Positions 17,380 to 26,073 are shown, numbered from the stretch's first letter. The stretch is 64,000 bases of DNA from Chitinimonas viridis (GCF_030409555.1 NZ_JAUFPU010000001.1:1-64000), one strand, 5' to 3'. The notes: generated by a model from the sequence alone, not told the origin. Numbers and translations are program-made.

Positions 17380-17429
17380 GAGCCTGTTATTACTTGCATG
17401 CATGTGTGGGTGTATCAGGTATGGCTCAG

Positions 17430-17450
17430 GCACCCGGGCAACCCGGGTGC
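17430..17450. terminator. Hairpin between convergent HD-GYP-like and lysA genes
   Basis: GCACCCGGG (17430-17438) and CCCGGGTGC (17442-17450) form a perfect 9-bp stem with a CAA loop. There is no strong T tract, so termination may be weak or Rho-assisted. Confidence 0.55.
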
Positions 17451-17520
17451 TTACCATCGCGGCATCCCAAACGCCGGCTCTCCCCTGATTGATCCCCACC
17501 CCTACCCCCGCCCGCGCTGT

Positions 17521-18759
17521 TTACACCGCTTCCAGTGCCAGTAATTCGTCCACTGTCTGCCGCCGCCGTATCAGGCGGTCGGTATCGCCGTCCACAAGCA
17601 CCTCGGCAATCAGGGGCCGTGAGTTGTAGTTGGACGACATGCTGGCGCCGTAAGCACCGGTATCGTGTATGACCAACAGGTCGCCCACCTTGGCCCGCGG
17701 CAGCAAGCGTGGCAGTACCACCCCGCCATCGCCCTGGGTAAACACATCGCCCGATTCGCATAGCGGCCCGGCTACCACGCACTCGCCCAAGGGCCGCTCA
17801 GCCGCATCTGCCGCGATCACGCTCATGCCGTGATAGCTGCCATACATGGCCGGTCGCATCAGTTCGTTGAAGCCCGCATCCACCAACACAAAATGGTTGG
17901 CCCCCGCCTGCTTGGTGGCGCGCACCTCGGTCAACAGACAACCCGACTCTGCCACTAGGTAACGGCCGGGCTCGATTTCCAGTACCAAGGCATGACCCAT
18001 GATGCGTTCGGCCTCGCGCCGGGCTGCATCCCACAGGCCAAAGTAATGCCCGGTATCCACCCTGGGCTCGCCATCCTGATAAGGAATGGACAGGCCACCG
18101 CCGGTAGAGATGGCATGCAGATCGTACCCGGCGGCCTGTGTTTGCTGCACCAACCCCACCATGGCCCCGCACACCTCGCTCAGGTGGGCATAATCCACGC
18201 CCGAGCCGATATGCATGTGCAAGCCCACCAGTTGCAGGCCGTTGCTGCGCACCGCCGCCAGCGCCGTCAGCAGTTCGGTATGCCAAATACCGTGCTTGCT
18301 CTGCTCGCCGCCGGTATTGGTCTTATTGCTGTGACCATGGCCAAAACCAGGATTGATGCGCAGCCAGACCTTGTGCCCTGGCGAGGCGGCGCCCAGTTGG
18401 TGCAGCATGTCGATGGAACCGGCATTCACGGTCACGCCATGCTCCACCACCGTAGCCAGGGTCGCGCGGTCCAGCAGATCGGCGGTAAACACCACACCCG
18501 GCGTATCGCCATCGGTGCTGTAGCCCGCTGCCAGCGCCCGCAATATCTCGCCGCGCGACACCGCATCCACCTGCACCCCCTGCTCGCGCATCAGCCGCAG
18601 GATATGCGTGTTGGAGCAGGCCTTCTGGGCAAACCGCACCACATCAAAGCACTTCAGTTCAGCGATGCGCTGGCGTATCAGGGCCGCGTCATAGACCCAC
18701 AACGGGGCGCCATAGTTTTGGGCTAGTGTGGCAAGGCGCTGGGTAGGCAAAGTGGGCAT
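17521..18759 (-). CDS. lysA: Diaminopimelate decarboxylase
   Basis: A 412-residue fold-type III PLP enzyme catalysing the last step of lysine synthesis, meso-diaminopimelate to L-lysine. The PLP lysine is in RFAQKACSN (about residue 46), LHMHIGSGVDY is the strand-loop that contacts PLP, and STGGGLSIPY with EIEPGRYLVAESG follow; GPLCESGDVF carries the catalytic Cys of the partner subunit site. It is the E. coli-like, shorter form and is divergently paired with lysR, the same arrangement as in enterobacteria. Confidence 0.93.
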   Translation of the reverse strand: MPTLPTQRLATLAQNYGAPLWVYDAALIRQRIAELKCFDVVRFAQKACSNTHILRLMREQGVQVDAVSRGEILRALAAGYSTDGDTPGVVFTADLLDRATLATVVEHGVTVNAGSIDMLHQLGAASPGHKVWLRINPGFGHGHSNKTNTGGEQSKHGIWHTELLTALAAVRSNGLQLVGLHMHIGSGVDYAHLSEVCGAMVGLVQQTQAAGYDLHAISTGGGLSIPYQDGEPRVDTGHYFGLWDAARREAERIMGHALVLEIEPGRYLVAESGCLLTEVRATKQAGANHFVLVDAGFNELMRPAMYGSYHGMSVIAADAAERPLGECVVAGPLCESGDVFTQGDGGVVLPRLLPRAKVGDLLVIHDTGAYGASMSSNYNSRPLIAEVLVDGDTDRLIRRRQTVDELLALEAV

Positions 18760-18850
18760 GGCAGGTTACCGGTAAGGGATTGCTGCCATGGTGCGCGCGC
18801 GCTAGCATGCCGTCCAATGCATATTTTTGCCGCAATCATTCATTCTGGAT

Positions 18851-19780
18851 ATGCCTGAGCCCATCTCCCACCGGCTGATCGAGATATTCCGCACCGTCAT
18901 GAGCACCGGCAATGTGACCGAGGCGGCACGGCTCATGCATAGCTCCCAGCCCACGCTCAGCCGCGAGCTGGCCAGGCTGGAGGACATCCTGGGCTATGCC
19001 CTGTTCAGCCGCAGCAAAGGCCGCCTGCAAGCCACCGCCCAGGCACTGGCCCTGTATGCCGAGATACAGCGCAGCTACCAGGGCCTGGATCAGGTCATCA
19101 GCACGGCCCGGCAACTGGGCCGGGGCGAGCAAGGTCACTTCAGCATATTGAGCCTGCCGGCACTCACCCATGCCTTGCTACCTGCCGCCTGTGCCCGGTT
19201 CCTGGCATCGCATCCTGGCGTGCAGCTCTCCATCACCCCGCAAGAGTCGCCTTTGCTGGAAGCCTGGCTCAGCGGCCAGCGCTTCGACCTGGGCCTGACC
19301 GAGCACCACGACACCCCGCCGGGCACACACGCCCAGCCCTTGCTGCAGGCTGATGAGGTCTGCGTCCTGCCTGCCGGCCATCCATTGCTACACAAGCCCG
19401 TCCTGACACCAGCCGACTTCGCTGGGCAGGCCTATATCAGTCTGTCGGCCCAGGATCCCTATCGCATATTGCTGGACCAGGTTTTTGCAGACCAGGGCAT
19501 TGCTCGCCAGCAAAGGGTGGAAACCCACAGCGCCGTCGCCATCTGCGCCATGGTGAGCGAAGGCATAGGCCTCTCCATCATCAACCCACTCACCGCCCTG
19601 GCCTTTGCCAGCGAACGCCTGCAATTGCGCCGCTTCAGCATCTCCATTCCCTACCGGCTGGGCCTGGTCCTGCCAGAACACAGGCCAGCCACCCCGCTGC
19701 TGCCCCGCTTTGTCGCCGCGTTGGCGCACAGCGCAGACGATATCCAGACCAGGCTGGCCAAGGCGGTGTGCCCACCCTAG
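18851..19780 (+). CDS. lysR: LysR-type activator of lysA
   Basis: A 309-residue LysR-family regulator. The N-terminal HTH is IFRTVMSTGNVTEAARLMHS then SQPTLSRELARLEDILGYAL. The effector domain contains PQESPLLEAWLSGQRFDLGLTE and VETHSAVAICAMVSEGIGLSIINPLTAL, close to the E. coli LysR protein itself. The divergent orientation with lysA supports diaminopimelate-responsive activation. A TTG at 18827 would add 8 residues; the ATG at 18851 is preferred. The 91-base intergenic region must hold both promoters and the operator. Confidence 0.92.
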   Translation: MPEPISHRLIEIFRTVMSTGNVTEAARLMHSSQPTLSRELARLEDILGYALFSRSKGRLQATAQALALYAEIQRSYQGLDQVISTARQLGRGEQGHFSILSLPALTHALLPAACARFLASHPGVQLSITPQESPLLEAWLSGQRFDLGLTEHHDTPPGTHAQPLLQADEVCVLPAGHPLLHKPVLTPADFAGQAYISLSAQDPYRILLDQVFADQGIARQQRVETHSAVAICAMVSEGIGLSIINPLTALAFASERLQLRRFSISIPYRLGLVLPEHRPATPLLPRFVAALAHSADDIQTRLAKAVCPP

Positions 19781-19803
19781 GCAACAAAACCCTGTTCAGG
19801 CGC

Positions 19804-20700
19804 TTACGGCCGCTCCCGCAGCTCCACCGCCAGATCATCCCACCACCCCGCCACACCCAAGGGTGTCTCCGGCGACAAGGTGGGGTTGGGTATGCGCAAT
19901 ACCCGCCGCCCATGCAAAGGCAGGTCACGCAGCACCAGGCGCTTGTAGTCCTGATAGCGGCGCTCAAACTGGCCACTCCGTATCAGGCGCTCCAGGCCAT
20001 GTTCTATCCGCCTCGCCACTTTCTCTCCCTCTGGCGTACGGGGCACAAAGAAGTAACGCGGTAGCGGGTAATACAGCATCAACTCCCGCTCTATCGCCAG
20101 GTTGGGCAAGACTTTGCGCTGCACCGCCAGCTCATCGGCAATCTCGTTCACCCCGCGTGAGAACAGATCAAAGCGGCCCACATCGAGCATGCGAAACAAG
20201 CCCGCATAACCCTCGCCTTCCACCACCTGCAGGCCAGCTGCACGCAGTATCCGCACATCCACCCAAGTGCGGTCCTGCCCTATCCCAAAGCGCGCCAGAT
20301 CATTCAGGCTGCGCACCCCCGTCAGCCGCGCCTGGCTGTCGCTGCGTATCAGGAACAAACGATAACCGGTCAAACCCTTGTCCAGCGGCACGCGTATGGG
20401 CCTGAGCTGGCCCTCCAGCTCGGGCGAGGTGGTACGGACAATGATGTTGACCAGACCATCGGGCGTCGCCACCTCTCGGGCAGCCCGCGAGGCATTCATG
20501 TTCTCGCCCGCACTGGTAATCACATAAGGGCCATATTGGCCCGCATTGGTCGCCAACACAGCGGCCAGCAGCTCCCAATAGTATTCATAGCGCTTATCGC
20601 CCGGCGTCTGCCCGGGCGGGTAGACCAGGCGCAAGGGGGCGGCCATCGCATTCATGGCATCAAGACACAGCAGAGCAATCAGGAGAACACGCCAAAGCAT
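19804..20700 (-). CDS. Periplasmic solute-binding-like protein (orphan)
   Basis: The 298-residue product starts with a signal peptide (MLWRVLLIALLCLDAMNAMA, cleaved before APLRLVYPP). The mature domain follows the family 3 binding-protein pattern: RYEYYWELLAAVLATNAGQYG in the first lobe, then IGQDRTWVDVRILRAAGLQV and the closing helix LERLIRSGQFERRYQDYKR. No ABC transporter genes are near. The sequence resembles the predicted diguanylate-signalling-type or amino-acid-type orphans; its ligand is unknown. An ATG at 20700 is chosen so that the signal peptide is intact. Confidence 0.72.
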   Translation of the reverse strand: MLWRVLLIALLCLDAMNAMAAPLRLVYPPGQTPGDKRYEYYWELLAAVLATNAGQYGPYVITSAGENMNASRAAREVATPDGLVNIIVRTTSPELEGQLRPIRVPLDKGLTGYRLFLIRSDSQARLTGVRSLNDLARFGIGQDRTWVDVRILRAAGLQVVEGEGYAGLFRMLDVGRFDLFSRGVNEIADELAVQRKVLPNLAIERELMLYYPLPRYFFVPRTPEGEKVARRIEHGLERLIRSGQFERRYQDYKRLVLRDLPLHGRRVLRIPNPTLSPETPLGVAGWWDDLAVELRERP

Positions 20701-20754
20701 GGAGAAATTCCAACCGGTTTCCACCCGTGTGGCCAGAAGTCAGCGGCAGTATCG

Positions 20755-20928
20755 CTACCGCCCGGAGGCGCATTCCAGCAGCCTCTGTACCAGCCAAAGC
20801 ACAGCGGAAATACCAACTACAACGCAGCATGCAAGGAGAAATGCTTCACGAACGAGGTTACCGGAAGGGCCCACGCGTGACGCTGCAATAAAAGACAGCA
20901 CCCACATCATAGCTGCTGAAAACAGCAT
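20755..20928 (-). CDS. Possible small membrane protein (weak call)
   Basis: A 57-residue ORF with two predicted membrane helices (MLFSAAMMWVLSFIAA and LLACCVVVGISAVLWLVQRL). It has less GC-biased codon use than its neighbours and no good ribosome site. The longer in-frame version would start inside the terminator of the phospholipase gene, so only the shorter one is considered. It may be a real orphan gene or chance. Confidence 0.3.
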   Translation of the reverse strand: MLFSAAMMWVLSFIAASRVGPSGNLVREAFLLACCVVVGISAVLWLVQRLLECASGR

Positions 20929-20966
20929 GCTGCAGGCCACAGGTGACAACCGTGCCAGAGCCGCCC

Positions 20967-21005
20967 AAAAAAATGGCGGGAGGCCGCTGCACACGGCCTC
21001 CCGCC
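20967..21005 (-). terminator. Rho-independent terminator of the phospholipase gene
   Basis: GGCGGGAGGCCG (20975-20986) and CGGCCTCCCGCC (20994-21005) make a perfect 12-bp stem with a 7-nt loop. On the minus strand it is followed directly by ATTTTTTT, a textbook terminator 24 bases after the stop codon. Confidence 0.92.
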
Positions 21006-21029
21006 CACCTCACCGATCGCGGCGCAGGT

Positions 21030-22943
21030 TTACTTGTAGATCACGCCCAATCTGTCCACGAACTTGCCAGACCGGCCATAAAAGCCCGCAATGTCTTCCA
21101 CCCGTACTTCCTGGCAGCTGCCTTTGCGCTCACCGCCCTCTATGCTGCGACCCTTGCTGCTGGTGAACTTGACGTAGTCCACATGCTTGCCCTCCGAGCA
21201 CAGCGTAGCCTGGGTCAAGCGCTCGCCAGCGCGGATATCCAGCCACAGCGTCTTGCTGCTTCCGCCATCGCCACCGTAGCTCACCATATCGCCGTTGTTG
21301 TAGACCACGCTGATCTGGTCCAGCCGGCGGCCGGTACGGATGAAGATCTGGTTAAGCTGCTTGGGTACATGCACCTCCATATCGAAAGAGGCACCGCCAT
21401 CACCGCCCACCGCACTGGCGTATAGCCCACCACGGCTACGCCAATTGCCCTCCTCCCGCGCATCGTTGTAAGCCACCCATGCGGTTCCCCTACCGGCTGC
21501 AGCCTTGGCGGCCAGCAAGCGCTGGTAGTCGCGCAAGCTGCCGGGATAAGCAAACACATAGCTGCTATTCATCGCCTGGCAAGCCTCCTGGCCTTGCGTC
21601 CACGGCCCGGTGGCCTGCGTCACAAACCACTCACCCGCGCTGTTCTTGCAGGCAAAGGCCTGGTTCTCGGCGCAGCTGGCATCATTAAGCCTGCCGCTGC
21701 CCCAAGAGGCAGCACAGTGCTCGGTGCCGCCCATATTGTCCGGCTGGCGCTCATCCCACAGGTACAGATCGCGGCTCCACTGCCCTTCCTTGGCCAGATC
21801 GCTATAGCCTATCCAGACCTCCGCCGCGCCCTTGGCCGCGTTCAAGGCCTTGTTCTCGGTAGCATTGGCAGGCGTGCCAAACTTGAAGCCATCACCGAAC
21901 TCACGGGCACAGGTTTCCGGCCCATGGCGCCAGGCACCTGCGGCCTGCGTGATCTTCCAGTTCTTGCTGTCGTCGCGGCAGGCATAGCGCGCCGATGCAG
22001 TGCACACATAATCATTCCACCGGCCACTGGCGGCACTGATGGCGCAATGCTCGTTATTGCCGGCATTGTTCGGCTCCCCTTCGGCCCAGCTCCATACCGC
22101 AGTCCGTAAACGGCCATCGCTTGGGCTGAGGTAGTCAAGATTCACCGTATTGATGCCCTCGGCCAGATACCGGGCAATGTCGCTACCCGAGTAGTACACC
22201 CGCTTACCCGCCGCCAGCGACGCCTTGGTCATGTCCTCCGCCCTGCGGCCTATGCCACCCAGGCCCTTGAAGGCAAACGTATCGTAGCCATAGTCATCAC
22301 AATCGCGGCGCTGGTCGTCGTAAACAATCACCTGCTTGCCCGCCGCCAGCACCTGCGCCTTTGTCAGATCGTCCGGAATATTCATGCAACTCTTGGGCCG
22401 GTAAAGATACCCCCCGATGTAGCGCTTCACCATATCGCGCAATTCGTCTTGGTGCGTATTCAAATACCCCTCTATATACAGTATCAATACCTGGTCTTTT
22501 GCCTCATCGCTCTTGAGCCACTTCTCAATATCCTGCAAATCTTCCGACAGATATTTATCAAACATACTGCAGCCCGCATGGTTCGATTCGCCATGGCAAA
22601 GCAACAGTTCATCACGATAGGTCGTGGTATTGACCATCTTGGTGGTCCAGTGCACATCCAGCTCAATATAACGTGCGCCCAGGCGCAATTGATCGTAAAC
22701 CGAATAAGACTGCTGCGGATCCAGATAGCGATATGCCGTGGTGTCTACGCTGGAGTTAAAACTGTTGTGGGTGCCTATCATGCTGTTTTCTGACAGCGGC
22801 GTATCCAGATCCAGCAAACGCTGCTGCTTCCAGGCCTTGCCCTCAAAGCTGTTCTGAAAGTCATCCACCGCCCCAGCCTGCGCCGCAAGCGGTGCCAGAC
22901 AAGCAGCGGCCAATGCCATGGCATTGATTTTCCAATTCCTCAT
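21030..22943 (-). CDS. Secreted PI-PLC-like enzyme with C-type-lectin-like and jacalin-like domains
   Basis: A 637-residue secreted protein. Residues 1-24 are a signal peptide. Residues about 45-275 form a phosphatidylinositol-specific phospholipase C X-type domain: the two catalytic histidines are His59 (MIGTHNSF) and His117 (LLCHGES), and RYIELDVHW lies between them. After it come C-type-lectin-like sequences: a C-terminal half with EPN (290-292) and RWNDYVC, one complete unit (about 327-432) with QPD (400-402) and RLNDASC, and an N-terminal half (about 438-505). Residues about 512-637 resemble a jacalin-type beta-prism (GGDGGASFDMEVHVP, VVYNNGDMVSYGGDGG). GGAGAAGGA precedes the ATG. The enzyme probably acts outside the cell on glycosylated surfaces or GPI-like lipids. 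Domain calls are by motif. Confidence 0.82.
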   Translation of the reverse strand: MRNWKINAMALAAACLAPLAAQAGAVDDFQNSFEGKAWKQQRLLDLDTPLSENSMIGTHNSFNSSVDTTAYRYLDPQQSYSVYDQLRLGARYIELDVHWTTKMVNTTTYRDELLLCHGESNHAGCSMFDKYLSEDLQDIEKWLKSDEAKDQVLILYIEGYLNTHQDELRDMVKRYIGGYLYRPKSCMNIPDDLTKAQVLAAGKQVIVYDDQRRDCDDYGYDTFAFKGLGGIGRRAEDMTKASLAAGKRVYYSGSDIARYLAEGINTVNLDYLSPSDGRLRTAVWSWAEGEPNNAGNNEHCAISAASGRWNDYVCTASARYACRDDSKNWKITQAAGAWRHGPETCAREFGDGFKFGTPANATENKALNAAKGAAEVWIGYSDLAKEGQWSRDLYLWDERQPDNMGGTEHCAASWGSGRLNDASCAENQAFACKNSAGEWFVTQATGPWTQGQEACQAMNSSYVFAYPGSLRDYQRLLAAKAAAGRGTAWVAYNDAREEGNWRSRGGLYASAVGGDGGASFDMEVHVPKQLNQIFIRTGRRLDQISVVYNNGDMVSYGGDGGSSKTLWLDIRAGERLTQATLCSEGKHVDYVKFTSSKGRSIEGGERKGSCQEVRVEDIAGFYGRSGKFVDRLGVIYK

Positions 22944-23287
22944 ATTTCCTTCTCCCTATTGTGAGCAAAGACAAACCCAGGCAAACCCTTGGTTAATACC
23001 CCTTCAAGGCCGCCGGTTTATCAAAATGCACAATCGATTTCCTGATAAGCGCACGCAACACCGCCTTGCAACAAAAGCGAGGTGTCTGGAAGTGCCCTAA
23101 AGATGAATGATTCGTGCAGCCACCACTATAAGGATCGGCAACCATAGGCTGAATACGCAAAATTGCGTATTTGGAAGGGCACCATGCAACCCCACCCAGC
23201 AAGCTATCGTCCCGTCAAAACACAAGGGGCCAGCCATACGGCCAGCCCCTGTCATGCCACACCAAGCCCCCACAAAACGCAGCCCGG
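22944..23287. other. Intergenic region upstream of the phospholipase gene
   Basis: The 344 bases between the MltF stop and the phospholipase start hold the MltF terminator (23225-23250) and, presumably, the phospholipase promoter. No gene is visible. Confidence 0.5.
23225..23250 (-). terminator. Terminator of the mltF gene
   Basis: AGGGGC (23225-23230) pairs with GCCCCT (23245-23250), with further CC/GG pairing inside. Read on the minus strand it is followed by TGTGTTTTG. It is 38 bases after the stop. Confidence 0.6.
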
Positions 23288-24721
23288 TTATTTCGCCGCC
23301 GCATCTATCCCCAGCCGCACCCCTTCCGGGTTGGCCACCGTCACCTGGTCGTCAAACGGCGGAAACATCGTTTGTACCGGTTTCTCGAAGCGCACCAAGA
23401 TATCGTAATAGCTGCGCACGTTCTCGACGAAGATGACGGTTTCACCGCCTCGGGCAAAGCCATACTTCAGCGTGCTGAAATACTCATAGTTGCGCAGCAG
23501 CGGTATCACCGTTTTCAGGTCTGTCCAGCTGTTCGGGTTCTTGCCCAAGCGCTGCGCCAGCACCCGGGCATCCTCTAGGTGCGCCACCCCGATGTTGTAG
23601 CTGGCCAGCGCCAGCCAGGCCCGGTCGGGTTCCGCTATCCGTGGCGACAAGCGCTCGCGCAGCATATTGATGTATTTGGCCCCCCCCATGATGCTCTGCT
23701 TGGCATCCAGCCGGTTTTCCACCCCCAGCCGGTCGGCCGTATCCGTGGTCAGCATCATCATGCCCCGTACGCCATAGGCACTGGTCGCAAACGGGTCCCA
23801 GTGCGATTCCTGGTAGCTCAGTGCCGCCAGCATCCGCCAATCCAGCCCATAGCGCGCTTCCGCCTCGATAAACAGAGAGCGGAACTTGGGCAGCACGGTA
23901 TTACGCCGGCTCAGAAAAGTGGTCGCATCAATCGGCTGCAAACGGTTCGCATGGCCGTAATAGCGGTCTATCAGGCGCGCCAGCGTGCCATCCTTCTGTA
24001 TCCGGGCAAAATACACTTTCAGGCGATCCACAAAGGGTTTCGGCGCATCCGCAGGCCAAGCCCAAGCCACCGGCAAGGCATCGCCCACCTCGAACGCCAC
24101 CCCCACCCCAGGGTGAAAGTTCTGCGCCACCTCCGCCCCCTTGCCATCCACGATGGCGTAATCGATCAGGCCGTTCTCCACCTTCTCGATCAACTCCTCC
24201 GTATCCTGATACTGCGCCTCGTTCCAGGCCAGTTGCGGATACTTGGGCTGCAGCTCGCGCATGGTGGGTGCAAACAGACTGGCCACCATCAAAATACCCT
24301 TGCCCAGATCGCCCAGGCCACGGGGCTTGCGCTCCTCGGTGCGGTACACCAGCACCGGCCGGTGGCCAAAATAGGCTGGGCCAAACTGCACCCCCTCCGC
24401 CTGGTGCCGTGCCATCCCCACCCCAAGGTGCGCCTCGTGCGCCGCCACCCGCATGGGCATCTCGGCCACCCGGGGCGACACCACGAACTTCACCTTCACC
24501 CCCAGCTCACCCGCCAACCCCGTCACAAGGTCGTAATCCAACCCGGCATACTTGCCCTCGGCATCCACATAAAAGCTGGTCGCCCCGTTACGTATCAGCA
24601 CCACCATCTCGCCCGTCTCGCTCAAGGGCGCCACAGGCTTGATCTCGGTCTCGACCGGCGCAGGCGTACACCCCACCAGCAAGCCCAGTGCTATCCACCA
24701 CAGTTGGCGCAGCATGCGCAT
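23288..24721 (-). CDS. mltF: Membrane-bound lytic murein transglycosylase F
   Basis: A 477-residue lipoprotein that cleaves peptidoglycan between MurNAc and GlcNAc. The lipobox is LLVGCTP, with the Cys about 18 residues into the protein. Residues 40-260 are a family 3 solute-binding-like regulatory domain, and 270-440 the lysozyme-like SLT domain with ESHWDPFATSAYGVRGMMML (catalytic Glu in ESHW) and LALASYNIGVAHLEDAR. The ORF extends to 24802 but the ATG at 24721 has AGGGG upstream and gives a proper lipoprotein signal. Confidence 0.92.
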   Translation of the reverse strand: MRMLRQLWWIALGLLVGCTPAPVETEIKPVAPLSETGEMVVLIRNGATSFYVDAEGKYAGLDYDLVTGLAGELGVKVKFVVSPRVAEMPMRVAAHEAHLGVGMARHQAEGVQFGPAYFGHRPVLVYRTEERKPRGLGDLGKGILMVASLFAPTMRELQPKYPQLAWNEAQYQDTEELIEKVENGLIDYAIVDGKGAEVAQNFHPGVGVAFEVGDALPVAWAWPADAPKPFVDRLKVYFARIQKDGTLARLIDRYYGHANRLQPIDATTFLSRRNTVLPKFRSLFIEAEARYGLDWRMLAALSYQESHWDPFATSAYGVRGMMMLTTDTADRLGVENRLDAKQSIMGGAKYINMLRERLSPRIAEPDRAWLALASYNIGVAHLEDARVLAQRLGKNPNSWTDLKTVIPLLRNYEYFSTLKYGFARGGETVIFVENVRSYYDILVRFEKPVQTMFPPFDDQVTVANPEGVRLGIDAAAK

Positions 24722-24776
24722 GTCATCCCCTTGTCCATCCCGCGATTGTGCCACGACCACGCAAAAAACATATGGG

Positions 24777-24805
24777 TTGACAAGCCGCCAACGAATAGAC
24801 ACAAT
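24777..24805 (+). promoter_or_regulatory. Promoter of tRNA-Ser
   Basis: TTGACA (24777-24782), 17 bases, then CACAAT (24800-24805). The -35 is a perfect sigma-70 hexamer, and the spacing to the tRNA 5' end is 15 bases. Confidence 0.75.
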
Positions 24806-24820
24806 GCGCGCCTTCGAGCC

Positions 24821-24910
24821 GGAGAGGTGGCAGAGTGGTCGAATGTACCTGACTCGAAATCAGGCGATGCGGCAACGTATCCGTGGGTTCGAATCCCACC
24901 CTCTCCGCCA
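24821..24910 (+). tRNA. tRNA-Ser(CGA)
   Basis: A 90-base tRNA with the long variable arm of serine tRNAs. The acceptor stem pairs GGAGAGG (24821-24827) with CCTCTCC (24900-24906). The anticodon stem CCTGA/TCAGG encloses CTCGAAA, with CGA (24855-24857) as the anticodon. The T-arm GTGGGTTCGAATCCCAC is standard. G73 and the CCA end (24908-24910) are encoded. Confidence 0.97.
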
Positions 24911-24918
24911 AGCACAGC

Positions 24919-24953
24919 AAGGCCCAGCATGTTCTACATGCTGGGCCTTTTGC
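24919..24953 (+). terminator. Terminator of tRNA-Ser
   Basis: AAGGCCCAGCATG (24919-24931) and CATGCTGGGCCTT (24937-24949) form a 13-bp stem with a TTCTA loop, followed by TTG. It starts 9 bases after the tRNA. Confidence 0.9.
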
Positions 24954-25277
24954 TTGTTATATTCGCTCCGCAAACAGGGCGTTGCTTCGCAGATAACCAT
25001 TCTGCGACCCGTTTACCCTGCTTAGCCGCAGGGCACCGAGCTTGCTCAGCGTCGCTCACTAGCCCCAGCCTAGCAGTGCTGGCTAGGCGTGTGAAAAAGC
25101 GCGCAAGGCAAGCAGTGCGCGGGTACGGCAAGCTTGCACAACAACATCCGAGTGGATTTTTTAGCCGCTCCTGGCTGCCATCACGGTGCCGCGGAGCCCC
25201 CAGTGCTGCCATCCCCAGCCCGCCTCGCACATGCTAGCTGCACCTGACCTTACTTTCCGCTAGAATGCCGCCCGCGC
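24954..25277. other. Spacer between the two tRNA genes
   Basis: No gene was found in this 324-base stretch. A sigma-70-like -10 (TAGAAT, 25261-25266), with a poor -35 (CTGCAC, 25238-25243) 17 bases upstream, may drive the tRNA-Arg gene. Confidence 0.5.
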
Positions 25278-25352
25278 GCTCTTGTAGTTAAATGGATATA
25301 ACGGCCCCCTCCTAAGGGGCAGTTACAGGTTCGATTCCTGTCGAGAGCGCCA
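25278..25352 (+). tRNA. tRNA-Arg(CCT)
   Basis: A 75-base tRNA. The acceptor GCTCTTG (25278-25284) pairs with CGAGAGC (25342-25348) with one G-U pair; G73 and CCA (25350-25352) follow. The anticodon stem GCCCC/GGGGC encloses CTCCTAA, with CCT as the anticodon. The D- and T-arm sequences (GTTAAATGGATATAAC, ACAGGTTCGATTCCTGT) match the usual arginine AGG-reader. Confidence 0.97.
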
Positions 25353-25603
25353 GTCTCCGCAGCATCCCTCTCAGCACTCCCCGCAATCACACTCGCCATC
25401 GTTGCCAAGTACCAGAACCCGCTGCATCAGCGCAATAGCGCCCCATAGGTTGGCAAGGGCGTTGCTCTCTTGACCGGTCGGTTCTCTTGCAGGTGCGGGA
25501 AACACCCCAACACCCACTGCCTGGGTAGCCTGCCCTCCATGCCGCCCGCGCACGCGGGGATGACCCGCACCGGCGGGGCGACTCCGGCTTGAGCCCATCA
25601 GAA
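25353..25603. other. Intergenic spacer after tRNA-Arg
   Basis: No gene is visible. It contains a GC-rich palindrome-like patch at about 25540-25580 that resembles a single CRISPR-type repeat but has no second copy. The overlapping small ORFs have no support. Confidence 0.5.
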
Positions 25604-25633
25604 AAAAACCCCGCCACAAACGGCGGGGTTTTT
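25604..25633. terminator. Bidirectional terminator
   Basis: AAAAACCCCGCC (25604-25615) and GGCGGGGTTTTT (25622-25633) form a 12-bp stem with a 6-nt loop. It has T-runs in both directions and ends the minus-strand gene at 25659. Confidence 0.9.
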
Positions 25634-25658
25634 ATCAGGTCAAATAACAGCGGCGCTG

Positions 25659-26003
25659 TTAGCTGTCTTCAGACTGCTTGCTGGCCTCAGCCAGCAAATC
25701 GGCCAGGTCCATGCCATAGCGTGCTGCCACTTTTTCTGCGGCCTCCATCAATTCACGCTTCTCCCGCAATCGGTCCAGCTTCGAATGGGTTTCTGCCTCG
25801 CGTTCGCGCTGCAATGAGCGCCAGCCATCGCCGCTGTCAAACAAGGCCTCGGCCGCAGCACGGGCCTGGGTGACGGTGGTTTCCGCCTCTCGCTCACGGT
25901 TGCTGCTGCGTGTACCTTCCAGCGGCGCGAACAGCGCCTCGGCCGCAGCGCGGAGATCCTCTACGGGGGCGGAATTACGAGGGTTATTGGGACGGTTAGA
26001 CAT
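25659..26003 (-). CDS. Hypothetical protein with an internal duplication
   Basis: A 114-residue, strongly charged helical protein of no recognised family. It contains two clear copies of one unit: RAAAEALFAPLEGTRSSNR followed by EREAET (about residues 18-42), and RAAAEALFDSGDGWRSLQR followed by EREAET (about 47-71). The C-terminal third is a separate helix (KRELMEAAEKVAARYGMDLADLL), which resembles H-NS-like or DNA-binding helical tails only loosely. The ATG at 26003 (MSNRPNNP) is preferred to 26021. It has no signal peptide. Confidence 0.7.
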   Translation of the reverse strand: MSNRPNNPRNSAPVEDLRAAAEALFAPLEGTRSSNREREAETTVTQARAAAEALFDSGDGWRSLQREREAETHSKLDRLREKRELMEAAEKVAARYGMDLADLLAEASKQSEDS

Positions 26004-26057
26004 CCTGCTATGACCAATCAAGTCCGATTAAACGAATAAAGATGATGGTAATCGGCC

Positions 26058-26073
26058 CCAGGCCCAAGCCTGG
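26058..26073 (-). terminator. Possible weak terminator after the DUF808 gene
   Basis: CCAGGC (26058-26063) and GCCTGG (26068-26073) pair across a CCAA loop, 10 bases downstream of the DUF808 stop codon. No T tract follows, so function is uncertain. Confidence 0.35.

Noticed and set aside
17380-17389. Possible third copy of the dispersed palindrome after the HD-GYP-like gene
   Set aside because: Only about 10 bases match and no inverted repeat is present.
20929-20994. GTG-started extension of the small membrane ORF
   Set aside because: The start lies inside the phospholipase gene's terminator stem.
25276-25350. tRNA-Arg starting two bases earlier
   Set aside because: The acceptor stem then leaves no discriminator plus CCA; the 25278 start pairs fully and encodes CCA.
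25540-25580. GC-rich patch resembling a single type I-E CRISPR repeat (CCCGCGCACGCGGGGATGA)
   Set aside because: Only one degenerate copy, with no spacer and no cas gene in the window.
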